Shown here one piece after another: positions 8,072 to 15,594 of a stretch of 16,484 nucleotides of DNA. Within the stretch, counting starts at the first letter, position 1, and each line of letters begins with the position of its first letter. The position numbers were made by a program, and so were the translations under genes. Source of the stretch: Euryarchaeota archaeon UBA52 (lineage in GTDB: Archaea; Thermoplasmatota; Poseidoniia; Poseidoniales; Thalassarchaeaceae); NCBI GenBank assembly GCA_002505455.1, contig DAVB01000058.1, forward strand, positions 1 to 16,484, read 5' to 3'. The notes beneath the pieces were generated by a model, which was not told the origin of the DNA, did not search any database, and worked only from the letters and a program-made list of their open reading frames with translations.

Positions 8072-9730
8072 TCAGATGAATCCGAAGCCGTCCAGGGTCT
8101 GCGCAAATGTGTAGACCATAATGGGGACAAGGATAATCCCCATCGCATGACTACGCCTTATTCCAATACGAGGGGGCATCAGCCCTATTCCTGTACCTAT
8201 TACTAGGGTCCCCACCCCCACCCAGCCAGTTGAGAAATATACGAGTATGGTAACGAAAATCGTGACTGCCAAAACGAGGGATCTGAGGGGTATCAATTCG
8301 TGCAGACGTAGCATGCCTCTTCCAACAGTCCCCATCATGGGCACTGCAAGAAGACCAGCTGCTATTGTTATCCCCAATAATCGTACGAAGTCAGCAGGAG
8401 GCTCTACAGCGCCCCATATATCGATTGGATACATCATATTGAGTGCAAGAGCAGCACCAGACCGGGGTCTTCCGACCATGTATAGGAAACCTAGTACCAT
8501 TACTGTTACAGCCGTGTTGACGGAAGAAAGTATGGCGATAATCTCGAGATCCCTTTTGGGGTCATTGTACCTTAGATCTAGATCAGGAGTCGTCTCAATC
8601 TCGCCAAAGGCCGCTTTGAGCAAATCCCTATCCTCGTCGCTTAAATCTTCATCATCAACCTCTATGTTGGCTGTTTTAGCATTCACTATGGGCTGGTCGA
8701 TAATGCCATGTTCAAAGTCCGCAGGCACGTAATTTGGATCAGTTAATCTCCCCCAGAAGTTTCGCATAGACATCACCACTACAGTTGCTTGTGCTGCTGT
8801 CATCCCCGGAAGTATGGCCATCACGCTCGAAACAACCGCTGAAAGAAACGTCGGAATAGCCAGCGGGCGCATAGGAGGCAACTCCCAATCGGGCTCCTGG
8901 GGCGGTATTTCGGATGAGGTCACGTAGATATCAATCAAGTTGGCTATGCCGAAAAGTCCAGCCAATCCGGGAAATAGTAGGGTTGCAGATGGCATGCCCA
9001 CCGGCGATCTAGCAGGAAGCTCGAAAACAGCCCAGCCATAGAATCCAGTTAGCAGAAAGTATGCTGTTGCCACCAAGATGCCGGCACTTCTCGACGAGTC
9101 CGTAAGGCGAAAGTCAACCGCGCGCATCTTCATGTTGAAGCGACGTTTTCCAACCGGAAGGACGATTCCCACTGGACGAGAGAACTCATATCTCAGCCCC
9201 CTGGTTAACTTCTGGAAAGGTTCCGGCCACGGTAAACGAGTTGTTTCTGTGAGTATCAGGAATATGGAGATCACAAGAAGTAGCCACGGGAGTATGTCCC
9301 TGCTTGTTTCGTAGAGGCCTAAACCGGGATTCTCTCCAAATAGTAATCTTGCTACAATTAGGAGGGGTATTGACATCAGCAGCCCCATCTGTGATCCTCT
9401 TGCAGAGTATGCAACACCTTGTGCGGCCTGTCCCGATATGAGCATCCTGTGACCTGGGAGTAGTGCTAGGGCCATGTTGTCGTCAGGAGCACCTACCAAT
9501 GCGCTGGGGATGTAGTTCAGGAATGTGTGCACTGTTCCGCATGCAACAATGATGCCCGCTACAGCATCTAGAGGTATGCCTATGCCAACTGCAACAGGAG
9601 AAAGTGAAAGAGCAATGAGAGCCACATTATTCACGTGAAATCCGGGGATCAGTCCAGTCAGGCTGCCTAGCATGACCCCTATTACGAACGACCCGATGAG
9701 CCATGCGAAGTCAACTAGAAGGGGATCCAC
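8072..9730 (-). CDS. TctA-family (COG1784-like) membrane permease
   Basis: This polytopic protein of 552 residues has about ten or more hydrophobic helices. Two related glycine/proline motifs mark the inverted halves of the TctA fold: GSLTGLIPGFHVNN near residues 22-35 and SVMAILPGMTAAQA near 302-315. A third hallmark, SSVNTAVTVMVLGFLYMVGR followed by PRSGAA (about 402-427), is typical of the archaeal TctA-like COG1784 family. Bacterial TctA works with a periplasmic solute-binding protein and TctB to import carboxylates; neither partner is recognised here. An acidic soluble insert (about 335-395, with DDEDLSDEDRD) interrupts the second half. The frame opens with GTG 9739, but a Shine-Dalgarno favours GTG 9730, three codons later. 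Upstream and downstream genes lie very close, so the three are probably one operon. The substrate is not predictable from sequence. Confidence 0.85.
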   Translation of the reverse strand: MDPLLVDFAWLIGSFVIGVMLGSLTGLIPGFHVNNVALIALSLSPVAVGIGIPLDAVAGIIVACGTVHTFLNYIPSALVGAPDDNMALALLPGHRMLISGQAAQGVAYSARGSQMGLLMSIPLLIVARLLFGENPGLGLYETSRDILPWLLLVISIFLILTETTRLPWPEPFQKLTRGLRYEFSRPVGIVLPVGKRRFNMKMRAVDFRLTDSSRSAGILVATAYFLLTGFYGWAVFELPARSPVGMPSATLLFPGLAGLFGIANLIDIYVTSSEIPPQEPDWELPPMRPLAIPTFLSAVVSSVMAILPGMTAAQATVVVMSMRNFWGRLTDPNYVPADFEHGIIDQPIVNAKTANIEVDDEDLSDEDRDLLKAAFGEIETTPDLDLRYNDPKRDLEIIAILSSVNTAVTVMVLGFLYMVGRPRSGAALALNMMYPIDIWGAVEPPADFVRLLGITIAAGLLAVPMMGTVGRGMLRLHELIPLRSLVLAVTIFVTILVYFSTGWVGVGTLVIGTGIGLMPPRIGIRRSHAMGIILVPIMVYTFAQTLDGFGFI

Positions 9731-9736
9731 GTAAAA

Positions 9737-9744
9737 CACCCCTC
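9737..9744 (-). promoter_or_regulatory. Shine-Dalgarno that favours GTG 9730 for the TctA-like gene
   Basis: On the minus strand GAGGGGTG overlaps the TGA of the upstream gene and ends 6 nt before GTG 9730-9728. The other candidate GTG (9739-9737) lies within the motif itself and so could not be served by it. The arrangement implies translational coupling to the OB-module gene. Confidence 0.5.
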
Positions 9745-11311
9745 AGAGAACGTTTAGGCAGAATCTCATCTCATTCTCCACAAAGTTCTCAGTTGTCTCT
9801 AGCCTTCCAATCCATTCGATCGGCTCGCCAACAGCCGCTTGTTGACTGGTCTCAGAACCATCGCCCAACAAGCATAGACGCTCCTCTGAACCAGAACGTT
9901 CCACCCATTGATCTCCCGAATCATCCATGACTGCGATTCCCATTATGGAGACCCTATTGCCGATTTCCCATTTCCACGAGTTGTATCCGTCGCCCCAGTT
10001 AATCTGTGAAGGATACGGGGTTTCGCCAAGGGTCCACGAGCGTGCCTCGAGAATCACGCGCCCTTCACTTTGAGACCATATCACAGTTGCATTGAATCGA
10101 ATACTCTGGCCTGTTTCGATGTACTCCGCATGTTCCCCCACCAGTTGTATACGAAGTTGAGTGGTTCTATCGAAGTATGTCGCTGCGTCGCCGACATACC
10201 CCTTATCGTAGTCGGGAGAGATGGTACTTGTGACCCAACCTTCGAAAGTATAGGCCCCGCCCTCGTATGTGAAGGGATTCGAGGCAACTGACCTCAATGG
10301 AAGCACACCTGCGGAATTTTCTATTGGGTTGCGCACCGAGGCATCGTGCCCCCTGTCCAAACAAATGGTCCCTTCATCAGCAGACCACAAAAGACGACCG
10401 GTCCATGTGGCGGAAGTGTCGATTGTCCCGTTCTCAATATCTGAAGGGGAAGGGAGCATGCACAGCTTGTCCCCGATATTGGGGCCATTCAGGGTCCAAC
10501 TTGTCTCTCCTTCACTAGCGATTCCGTCAATTTGAATCAACTTCCCAACTTCATATGTAAGGGACTGCGGGTCTAAGTCCCAGTCAAGCATCACAGTAGG
10601 CCCCACATTCAGAACTTCAACGGCACGGGCTTGGACAAGAAGTCGATATCTCAGTGAACGCTGATCGTATTGAATCCACCCCGTAACCTCGACGTGGCTT
10701 CCGGATTCAATCCACTCAGTAGGTCTACCTTCAACCTGCATGTACAGTAGGTGATCGGCATTTCCATAGGCCGGATTGTCCATGAGAGACAGCGAATGAT
10801 ACGTCACATCCGGGGCGATCGCCTCGCTAAGATATCCATCCACCCTGACAGATGAATTAACCCATTTTGCAGGATCCATAGCAACCTCAACGAGTTGCAG
10901 ACTTTCATATTCGATATTCGTGCAGCCGCCTGCCCCATCTCCCTCTTTGCATTGTATCGCTCCATATCCATTGGATGAGAGCCATATTCTGCCACTCCAC
11001 TCGCTAACTTCGCCCTCAACTGTGACGACCGTTCCCACTGGGGGGACTTGATGGTCCCTATCCACAAACCATCGTACTTCTACAACCGAGTGACCATCTA
11101 ACTCGCGAACTTGAAGATCTATCCTGTCTGCTTGTTCGCCATAGGGGTCAACTACGAAACTGGTCAAGACGCCCTCCACCTTCACAGTCTCTCGTGGGTA
11201 CTCGTGAATATCGTCTATGTCTATGAGATCTGGGTCTCTAACCACTGCATAGAAATTCATCGCGGACACTAGTAAAAGAGACGTGAAAAACATCACCCAC
11301 ATCTTTGCCAT
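9743..11311 (-). CDS. Anchored extracytoplasmic protein with about five OB-like modules
   Basis: This 522-residue protein has an N-terminal hydrophobic segment (about 4-22) that is either a signal peptide or an anchor. The remainder is a chain of beta-rich modules. Modules at about 41-118, 148-232 and 345-427 share the pattern VxVxGxV, a polar strand, then a GTVVTVEGEV-like strand (IESGSHVEVTGWI, IETGQSIRFNATV), as in OB-fold domains. Modules at about 252-320 and 448-520 form a second type: VGKLIQIDGIA and IGNRVSIMGIA, followed by LCML/LCLL, WTGRLLW/WIGRLET and a final ICLD/FCLN, with a Cys pair each (C284/C317 and C480/C518). The order is A-A-B-A-B. The start ATG has AGGTG 4 nt upstream. The gene precedes the TctA-like permease by a few bases. 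A role in binding a ligand, polymer or partner outside the cell is inferred; no enzyme motif is visible. Confidence 0.7.
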   Translation of the reverse strand: MAKMWVMFFTSLLLVSAMNFYAVVRDPDLIDIDDIHEYPRETVKVEGVLTSFVVDPYGEQADRIDLQVRELDGHSVVEVRWFVDRDHQVPPVGTVVTVEGEVSEWSGRIWLSSNGYGAIQCKEGDGAGGCTNIEYESLQLVEVAMDPAKWVNSSVRVDGYLSEAIAPDVTYHSLSLMDNPAYGNADHLLYMQVEGRPTEWIESGSHVEVTGWIQYDQRSLRYRLLVQARAVEVLNVGPTVMLDWDLDPQSLTYEVGKLIQIDGIASEGETSWTLNGPNIGDKLCMLPSPSDIENGTIDTSATWTGRLLWSADEGTICLDRGHDASVRNPIENSAGVLPLRSVASNPFTYEGGAYTFEGWVTSTISPDYDKGYVGDAATYFDRTTQLRIQLVGEHAEYIETGQSIRFNATVIWSQSEGRVILEARSWTLGETPYPSQINWGDGYNSWKWEIGNRVSIMGIAVMDDSGDQWVERSGSEERLCLLGDGSETSQQAAVGEPIEWIGRLETTENFVENEMRFCLNVL

Positions 11312-11350
11312 GCGGCACCTGTGAAGCCGAAGACGCTTGAACCTTGACTA

Positions 11351-11360
11351 CCAATATGCA
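11351..11360 (-). promoter_or_regulatory. Possible TATA element for the OB/TctA/CD36-like unit
   Basis: In the 99-nt gap between the OB-module gene and the tRNA, the minus strand reads TGCATATTGG about 40 nt before the ATG. The position would allow a short leader containing the AGGTG motif. The match to an archaeal TATA box is weak. Confidence 0.25.
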
Positions 11361-11410
11361 CTATTCATCATCGCGAAGGTCCAAATCTACTTCCCGTTAC
11401 CGATGAAGCA

Positions 11411-11487
11411 GGACCCGTAGCTCAGTTGGTTAGAGCGCCCGGCTCATAACCGGGTGGTCATCGGTTCAAATCCGGTCGGGTCCACCA
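11411..11487 (+). tRNA. tRNA with CAU anticodon (elongator Met or Ile2), CCA encoded
   Basis: A complete 77-nt cloverleaf is present. The acceptor GGACCCG pairs with CGGGTCC, followed by discriminator A and an encoded CCA. The D-arm is GCTC/GAGC. The anticodon stem CCCGG/CCGGG holds the loop CTCATAA with anticodon CAT at 11445-11447. The T-arm is ATCGG, TTCAAAT, CCGGT with one T-G pair. No intron is present. The G1-C72 pair argues against the usual archaeal initiator tRNA, which starts A-U. CAU also serves the AUA-reading tRNA-Ile2, whose C34 archaea convert to agmatidine with TiaS. The acceptor GGRCCCG resembles archaeal tRNA-Ile, so Ile2 is a serious option. Identity cannot be settled without the genome's other CAU tRNAs. 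Confidence 0.95.
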
Positions 11488-11533
11488 AATTTCCGTTCTG
11501 AAGATTCCAGCCTCGCTTTCGTTCATGGGGCCG

Positions 11534-11541
11534 CATAAAAG
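11534..11541 (+). promoter_or_regulatory. Possible TATA box of the Ig-like surface protein gene
   Basis: CATAAAAG lies in the 69-nt gap after the tRNA, with its centre about 20 nt before ATG 11557. Archaeal TATA boxes lie about 26 nt before the transcription start, so this would give a leaderless or nearly leaderless mRNA. No Shine-Dalgarno is seen before the ATG, which is consistent. Confidence 0.35.
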
Positions 11542-11556
11542 ACGCATTAAGCGTTC

Positions 11557-12549
11557 ATGTCTGAAGAACCGCTAAATACGGCTTGTCCAGACCTGCTTGC
11601 TATGTCAGGGCGAAGGTCAGCAAGAGGGGCCATCATGATCCTCGTTGTGTATGTCCTCAGTACGTGGGCCGGAGCGGCTGCTGTTCAAGCACAGGGGGCC
11701 GTTCCAGACATAACCTTGACTTGTACCCAACCTTCGGCCATAGATGTGGAGCCAGGGGCGCCACGTTCGACAATAGTGAATTGTAATTTGGAAAACCCCT
11801 CGATACATCAAGTAAAGGTGGAAATCCGTATCCAGGCTGGAAACTTGGCGTATTCTGGACCCGCTAGCGTGACTGTTGGAAATGGGTTATCCGCATCGTT
11901 CCAAGTTACACTCAGAGCAGATCTCAGGGCGCCAGAAGGCTCCCAGACCGTAGCAATAACTGCCGAGGTTACACAGGCAAACGGCATCCCCGTCACAAGC
12001 TCCCCCTCGACATACACGGTATTGGCAATAATCCGCCAGTTCAGCCGACTTCGCGTTGAAAGCGATGTTGCATTTATCCAACTCAGGCCTAAAGTCGACA
12101 CTAATCTAGTGTTTGCTGTCCACAACGACGGCAACGCGATGGATAGATTTGCAATCGGAATCGATAATCGTGAGGAACTCAATGACGAGGGCTTCCAACT
12201 GAGTATCCCGCTTGTTTCCGTTGAGATAGAGTCCTTGGCCCCTCCTCAGAAGATATACGTTCAGATGAGGACTCCCAAGAACCAAGGTTGGACAGATAAG
12301 TACTACAATCTGAATTTCAAGGCAGTCAGCGATTATTCGATTAAGACCGTCGGTGTCCCGGATTATCAGATCCAGACCATGACGATATACATTCGAGGAA
12401 TCTATCTACCAGGATTTGAGCTAGTCGGCACAATGATGATTTCCGCATTGGCTGCAGCAGCCCTTGCAGGAAGGCGACAGGATCAGGGCGATAGTGAAGT
12501 CATCGATGAGGATGGAAATATAGTCCCGCTTGAGGCATCTATTCTCTGA
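11557..12549 (+). CDS. Secreted Ig-like protein with PGF-type C-terminal anchor
   Basis: This 330-residue protein has a signal peptide: a basic stretch (GRRSARG) then a hydrophobic core at about 25-42, with likely cleavage after VQAQ. The mature part is beta-rich. A first domain (about 50-155) contains C56 and C76, a probable disulfide. A second domain (about 165-280) has VHNDGNAMDRFAIGI and ends in a TMTIYIRGIYLP strand, as in NEW3/CARDB-type Ig-like surface domains. PGF at 285-287 is followed by a hydrophobic helix and GRR, resembling the PGF-CTERM sorting signal processed by archaeosortase. Unlike the usual form, an acidic 23-residue tail follows the arginines. The product is expected on the cell surface. 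An in-frame ATG at 11602 would shorten the signal peptide's leading part. No enzymatic motif is visible. Confidence 0.8.
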   Translation: MSEEPLNTACPDLLAMSGRRSARGAIMILVVYVLSTWAGAAAVQAQGAVPDITLTCTQPSAIDVEPGAPRSTIVNCNLENPSIHQVKVEIRIQAGNLAYSGPASVTVGNGLSASFQVTLRADLRAPEGSQTVAITAEVTQANGIPVTSSPSTYTVLAIIRQFSRLRVESDVAFIQLRPKVDTNLVFAVHNDGNAMDRFAIGIDNREELNDEGFQLSIPLVSVEIESLAPPQKIYVQMRTPKNQGWTDKYYNLNFKAVSDYSIKTVGVPDYQIQTMTIYIRGIYLPGFELVGTMMISALAAAALAGRRQDQGDSEVIDEDGNIVPLEASIL

Positions 12550-12605
12550 AAGCCCTCAACTGAAGCATCCACGGCGACTGTTTGATAACCGTCTCTTTGA
12601 CGTCT

Positions 12606-13835
12606 ATGTTCAGCATGACGAGCGGCGGACTTCTACAAAAGGCAGCACAACAGCAGACCGGAGAGTCAAATTTGGCTTCCGAAAGCCTCTCTTCCGGCGA
12701 GCGCGGATCCTCTAAAACCGTCCAATCAGAGGGACCTATCAGGACCTTAGGTTTGATTCTAGGGGGAATGGTCCTCCCATTCTTCTTCGTCATGTGGTTC
12801 GGAGGGACCGTCGATTTCATCGGTGAAAATTCAGGGTATCTCTCAGCAGCAGTTTTGCTCATCTCTGCTGGAGGAATATGGCTCTTTATCGGAAAGCCTG
12901 CGCCCTCTTCGGGTTCTACCATCGCAATCGGGATGTCCTTTCTTCTGCTCCTCTCAAGCAATTTCGCAATCGCCATTCTCTTCACGGGAGAAATGTCACT
13001 CGGGGAGATCGACCTCGATGAGGATGACGATATGATTGTGGTTAAGATAAGGCAGAATGGAGGCTCCGGATCATACGAGGCTTCGGTGAGCATAGCGTAT
13101 GGTGGCGCTAGTGCGTACGCCTCTACGTTGGATTTCTCCATAGACAGGGAAGACGGCCAAGGAGATTATGGGTGGTTGAAGATCCCCGTCTCTGAGTTCT
13201 ACAGCGGCAATGCGCTCCCGTCGACAGATTACATAATGTCGCTGGAGGTCGATGGTAATTCATGGACCAGGACTCTTGATGCGAATGATCTGACCCGCAC
13301 TCTAACAGGCGTCGATGTCTCTGCCACCCCTTCATTCACCACCCAGGACTGCGAGGGTGCAAAGGACCAATGTCTGAGGGGCGTTGCATTGGGAGTCTCT
13401 GCAGGCCTGTTGGGCGCATCGCAGGAATACATTGCTCCGATGCCGTTAGCCGATTTCGATCTCAAGGTCACAATGACTTACGAGGGATCTGTAGCTATAG
13501 ACTATCCAAGTGTGAGCGTGGAGCACACAGTTGCTGCCTGGGACTCTTCCGGGGGCGTATACGGGTCAGGAAGCGCATACATTGGAGTGGATGGGGCAAC
13601 GATGTCACTTGGCGGCAGTACTCAAGCCTCTGACGTATCTTCAACAATCATCCTAAAGGAAGATTGGGAGGATGCAGGGTATGGCTGCTATGAAATTGAG
13701 ATAGAGGGATCAAACACGTCTCCATGGTCAAACAACATCGTCGACCACACAACCTACTACCTGTACGAGGAGACAAATAGGGACGACTCGGGTCAATACA
13801 CGTCTGAAAGTTGGGTGGAAGTAAGCTCCTGCTAA
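12606..13835 (+). CDS. Three-TM protein with large ectodomain, unrecognised
   Basis: The 409-residue protein begins with a polar Gln/Ser/Gly-rich segment (about 1-42), then three hydrophobic helices (about 45-65, 77-96, 105-128). A strongly acidic patch, LGEIDLDEDDDM, follows the third. The last 270 residues form a beta-rich domain with a Cys pair (CEGAKDQC) and two further cysteines, one the final residue. The domain is probably extracytoplasmic, since Cys pairing is common there. No family was recognised. The frame opens with TTG 12582; ATG 12606 and ATG 12615 are more likely starts, and no Shine-Dalgarno distinguishes them. It follows the Ig-like surface protein closely in the same direction, so the two may act together at the envelope. 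It meets the convergent beta-helix gene with no spacer. Confidence 0.75.
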   Translation: MFSMTSGGLLQKAAQQQTGESNLASESLSSGERGSSKTVQSEGPIRTLGLILGGMVLPFFFVMWFGGTVDFIGENSGYLSAAVLLISAGGIWLFIGKPAPSSGSTIAIGMSFLLLLSSNFAIAILFTGEMSLGEIDLDEDDDMIVVKIRQNGGSGSYEASVSIAYGGASAYASTLDFSIDREDGQGDYGWLKIPVSEFYSGNALPSTDYIMSLEVDGNSWTRTLDANDLTRTLTGVDVSATPSFTTQDCEGAKDQCLRGVALGVSAGLLGASQEYIAPMPLADFDLKVTMTYEGSVAIDYPSVSVEHTVAAWDSSGGVYGSGSAYIGVDGATMSLGGSTQASDVSSTIILKEDWEDAGYGCYEIEIEGSNTSPWSNNIVDHTTYYLYEETNRDDSGQYTSESWVEVSSC

Positions 13836-15515
13836 TTACGAACGCCTCACTAAGAACCAGCCAATTCCGACCACACATACGCCAAGTGCTACGAGTATCG
13901 GGAGTATACTTCCAGCAGACTGCTCTTCAACCGATCCGAATGAGATGTAAGGCGTTGTCAATGAGCCTCCGCCCCATGCTTCCTCAGATACGAGTTGGCT
14001 TGGAGTCATGATGGAGCATATCAACGCCCAATCTCCCTCTTTCGCAGGAGTCCAAGATATGGGGAACACAGACTCAGATTGCGATTCAACCAGTCCGCCT
14101 ACGTATATGTCGCCCACACTTTGCCGGTCACCTGTATCCGCATCATCGCATACGAAATAGACAACTGCATCCGCACTGCCGCTGTTTGAAATTGTAACAT
14201 TGGCATCCCATCCGTCATTGATGTCTGCAGAATTCACATCTGATCCTTTAATGGATGTCATTGAGATGCTCGGGGCGAACCACCCTACAATGCCGGGAGC
14301 GCCTTCAGAGGCATCTATGGTCGTAACATTCCAGTCGATCTCCAGACTTCCCCCATAGTCGTTCATGGCGGGGTCAGCATTCCAGGCAGTGCGGTACGAT
14401 TCAGTTACAAGAATGGCCCTTTCAGACCAAACTGGCGATTCAGAGTATTCTTCTGAATCAACGGCCCACCCTATTTCCACAACGCGTTCGGCACCCATCC
14501 CGATGGTCCCCACCCCGTTCTGATCAGATATCTGGGACCCAGAATTTTGTTGATTGTAACCAAGGCCATCTATCCTGTAGACAACGTCCGAAGCTTCGAA
14601 AATAACTTGTTGAGTGCCGACTCGCCTCTCCCAGCGATCCGTGAGGCCATCCGTCCAATCCACATCTACGAAGTCAGAAAATGTCGACCCTCCCATCTGC
14701 ACGTCGTGATCATCAAGGCTACCATTGATCGAAGTGCCATTGATTGAGATGGAAGCTGAGTTTTCTGTTGCAAGTATCGGCCCTGCATCATGAATCGTCC
14801 CTCCTATTATCGAGGTATGCCCATTCATTATCCATCTGCCTCTATCGATATCGCTGGATGTTATCACAACCGCTCCATTCGATTCAATCTCGTAACTAGG
14901 GTTTCCATACGGGCGCATGTTGCGTGTTTGAAGATCGTATGATGGAATATGAATGAAGTCCCCAACTCCATCGGAGTCCAGATTTATGGTGACTCCAGAT
15001 ATCCCCATGGAAGCAGATGGAATTCCTGTTATGGTCACCCAAGTATCGCTATCCCCCGCGTCAAAATTCAACTCAGCCGCTGTCTCATTGCCATAGGCTG
15101 ATTGACCATTTTCCGTGATGAACTCCATGCCAAAGAATGACCCCTCATCAACAGCTTCGATAACAGCGGTAAATGATTCAGAGTAGTCTGAAGCTGGTAT
15201 TAGGAATGCTGACCCGTCTTCCCCTGGCCCATATCCGAATCCGACTATGTTGTAGAGGGGCCCAGATGTGGTTATCATCGATCCATCGATGATCAATGTC
15301 CCGCCTTCTTCTACGGCTATACGCGAACCTTCTGCCATCGTAATTACCGAATTTTCGATAGTCAACGACCCTCCATCCGCAATGACGATGTTTCCAGAAT
15401 GTGTACGGTCAGTATCCCATATTATGTCCGAGTAAATGGTTTCACTCTGCGCCGAAACTTGGAATGAGCAGGTTATCAGCATGGTGAGCACGAGCATAGA
15501 GGCAAAGGTGCGCAT
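13836..15515 (-). CDS. Surface-anchored beta-helix protein with CARDB-like domain
   Basis: This 559-residue protein has a signal peptide (hydrophobic core about 7-17, likely cleavage after QVSA) and a C-terminal TM of about 534-555 ending WFLVRRS. After the signal peptide, repeated strand patterns such as GGSLTIENSVI and GGTLIIDGSMI, and later SIIGGTIHDAG and SASISINGTSING, indicate a right-handed parallel beta-helix of the pectate-lyase-like kind. A CARDB-like Ig domain is suggested at about 433-520, with DANVTISNSGSADAVV and EGDWALICSI. No catalytic Asp/His cluster is evident, so a structural or adhesive role is as likely as polysaccharide cleavage. GGAGG 3 nt before ATG 15515 supports the start. 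The gene is divergent from the CDP-archaeol synthase gene across a 79-nt gap. Confidence 0.8.
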   Translation of the reverse strand: MRTFASMLVLTMLITCSFQVSAQSETIYSDIIWDTDRTHSGNIVIADGGSLTIENSVITMAEGSRIAVEEGGTLIIDGSMITTSGPLYNIVGFGYGPGEDGSAFLIPASDYSESFTAVIEAVDEGSFFGMEFITENGQSAYGNETAAELNFDAGDSDTWVTITGIPSASMGISGVTINLDSDGVGDFIHIPSYDLQTRNMRPYGNPSYEIESNGAVVITSSDIDRGRWIMNGHTSIIGGTIHDAGPILATENSASISINGTSINGSLDDHDVQMGGSTFSDFVDVDWTDGLTDRWERRVGTQQVIFEASDVVYRIDGLGYNQQNSGSQISDQNGVGTIGMGAERVVEIGWAVDSEEYSESPVWSERAILVTESYRTAWNADPAMNDYGGSLEIDWNVTTIDASEGAPGIVGWFAPSISMTSIKGSDVNSADINDGWDANVTISNSGSADAVVYFVCDDADTGDRQSVGDIYVGGLVESQSESVFPISWTPAKEGDWALICSIMTPSQLVSEEAWGGGSLTTPYISFGSVEEQSAGSILPILVALGVCVVGIGWFLVRRS

Positions 15516-15516
15516 A

Positions 15517-15523
15517 CCCCTCC
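15517..15523 (-). promoter_or_regulatory. Shine-Dalgarno of the beta-helix gene
   Basis: The minus strand reads GGAGGGG directly before T and the ATG at 15515. The GGAGG core leaves a 3-nt spacer, shorter than usual. The next in-frame ATG (15497) would place it too far away. Confidence 0.4.
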
Positions 15524-15594
15524 GTGTGGCAGGACGGACATCAACCCCTCCCCGTCCGGGGTATGTTCAAGCACGTGTCGGGGAGTCCGAAGGC

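Noticed and set aside
8247..8732. 161-codon plus-strand frame within the TctA-like gene
   Set aside because: It is a shadow of the permease; the translated sequence has no membrane pattern or family feature, while the minus strand shows clear TctA motifs.
12539..13141. 200-codon minus-strand frame opposite the three-TM protein gene
   Set aside because: The plus-strand frame has clean TM helices and a natural layout; the antisense product is Pro/Ser-rich without structure.
15549..15560. Short palindrome CCCCGTCCGGGG in the divergent gap
   Set aside because: The stem is 5 bp with a 2-nt centre in a C-rich stretch; too little to call an operator or hairpin.
15436..15594. 53-residue N-terminal extension of CarS
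   Set aside because: It overlaps the start of the divergent beta-helix gene, lacks similarity to CarS, and ATG 15595 has a Shine-Dalgarno.
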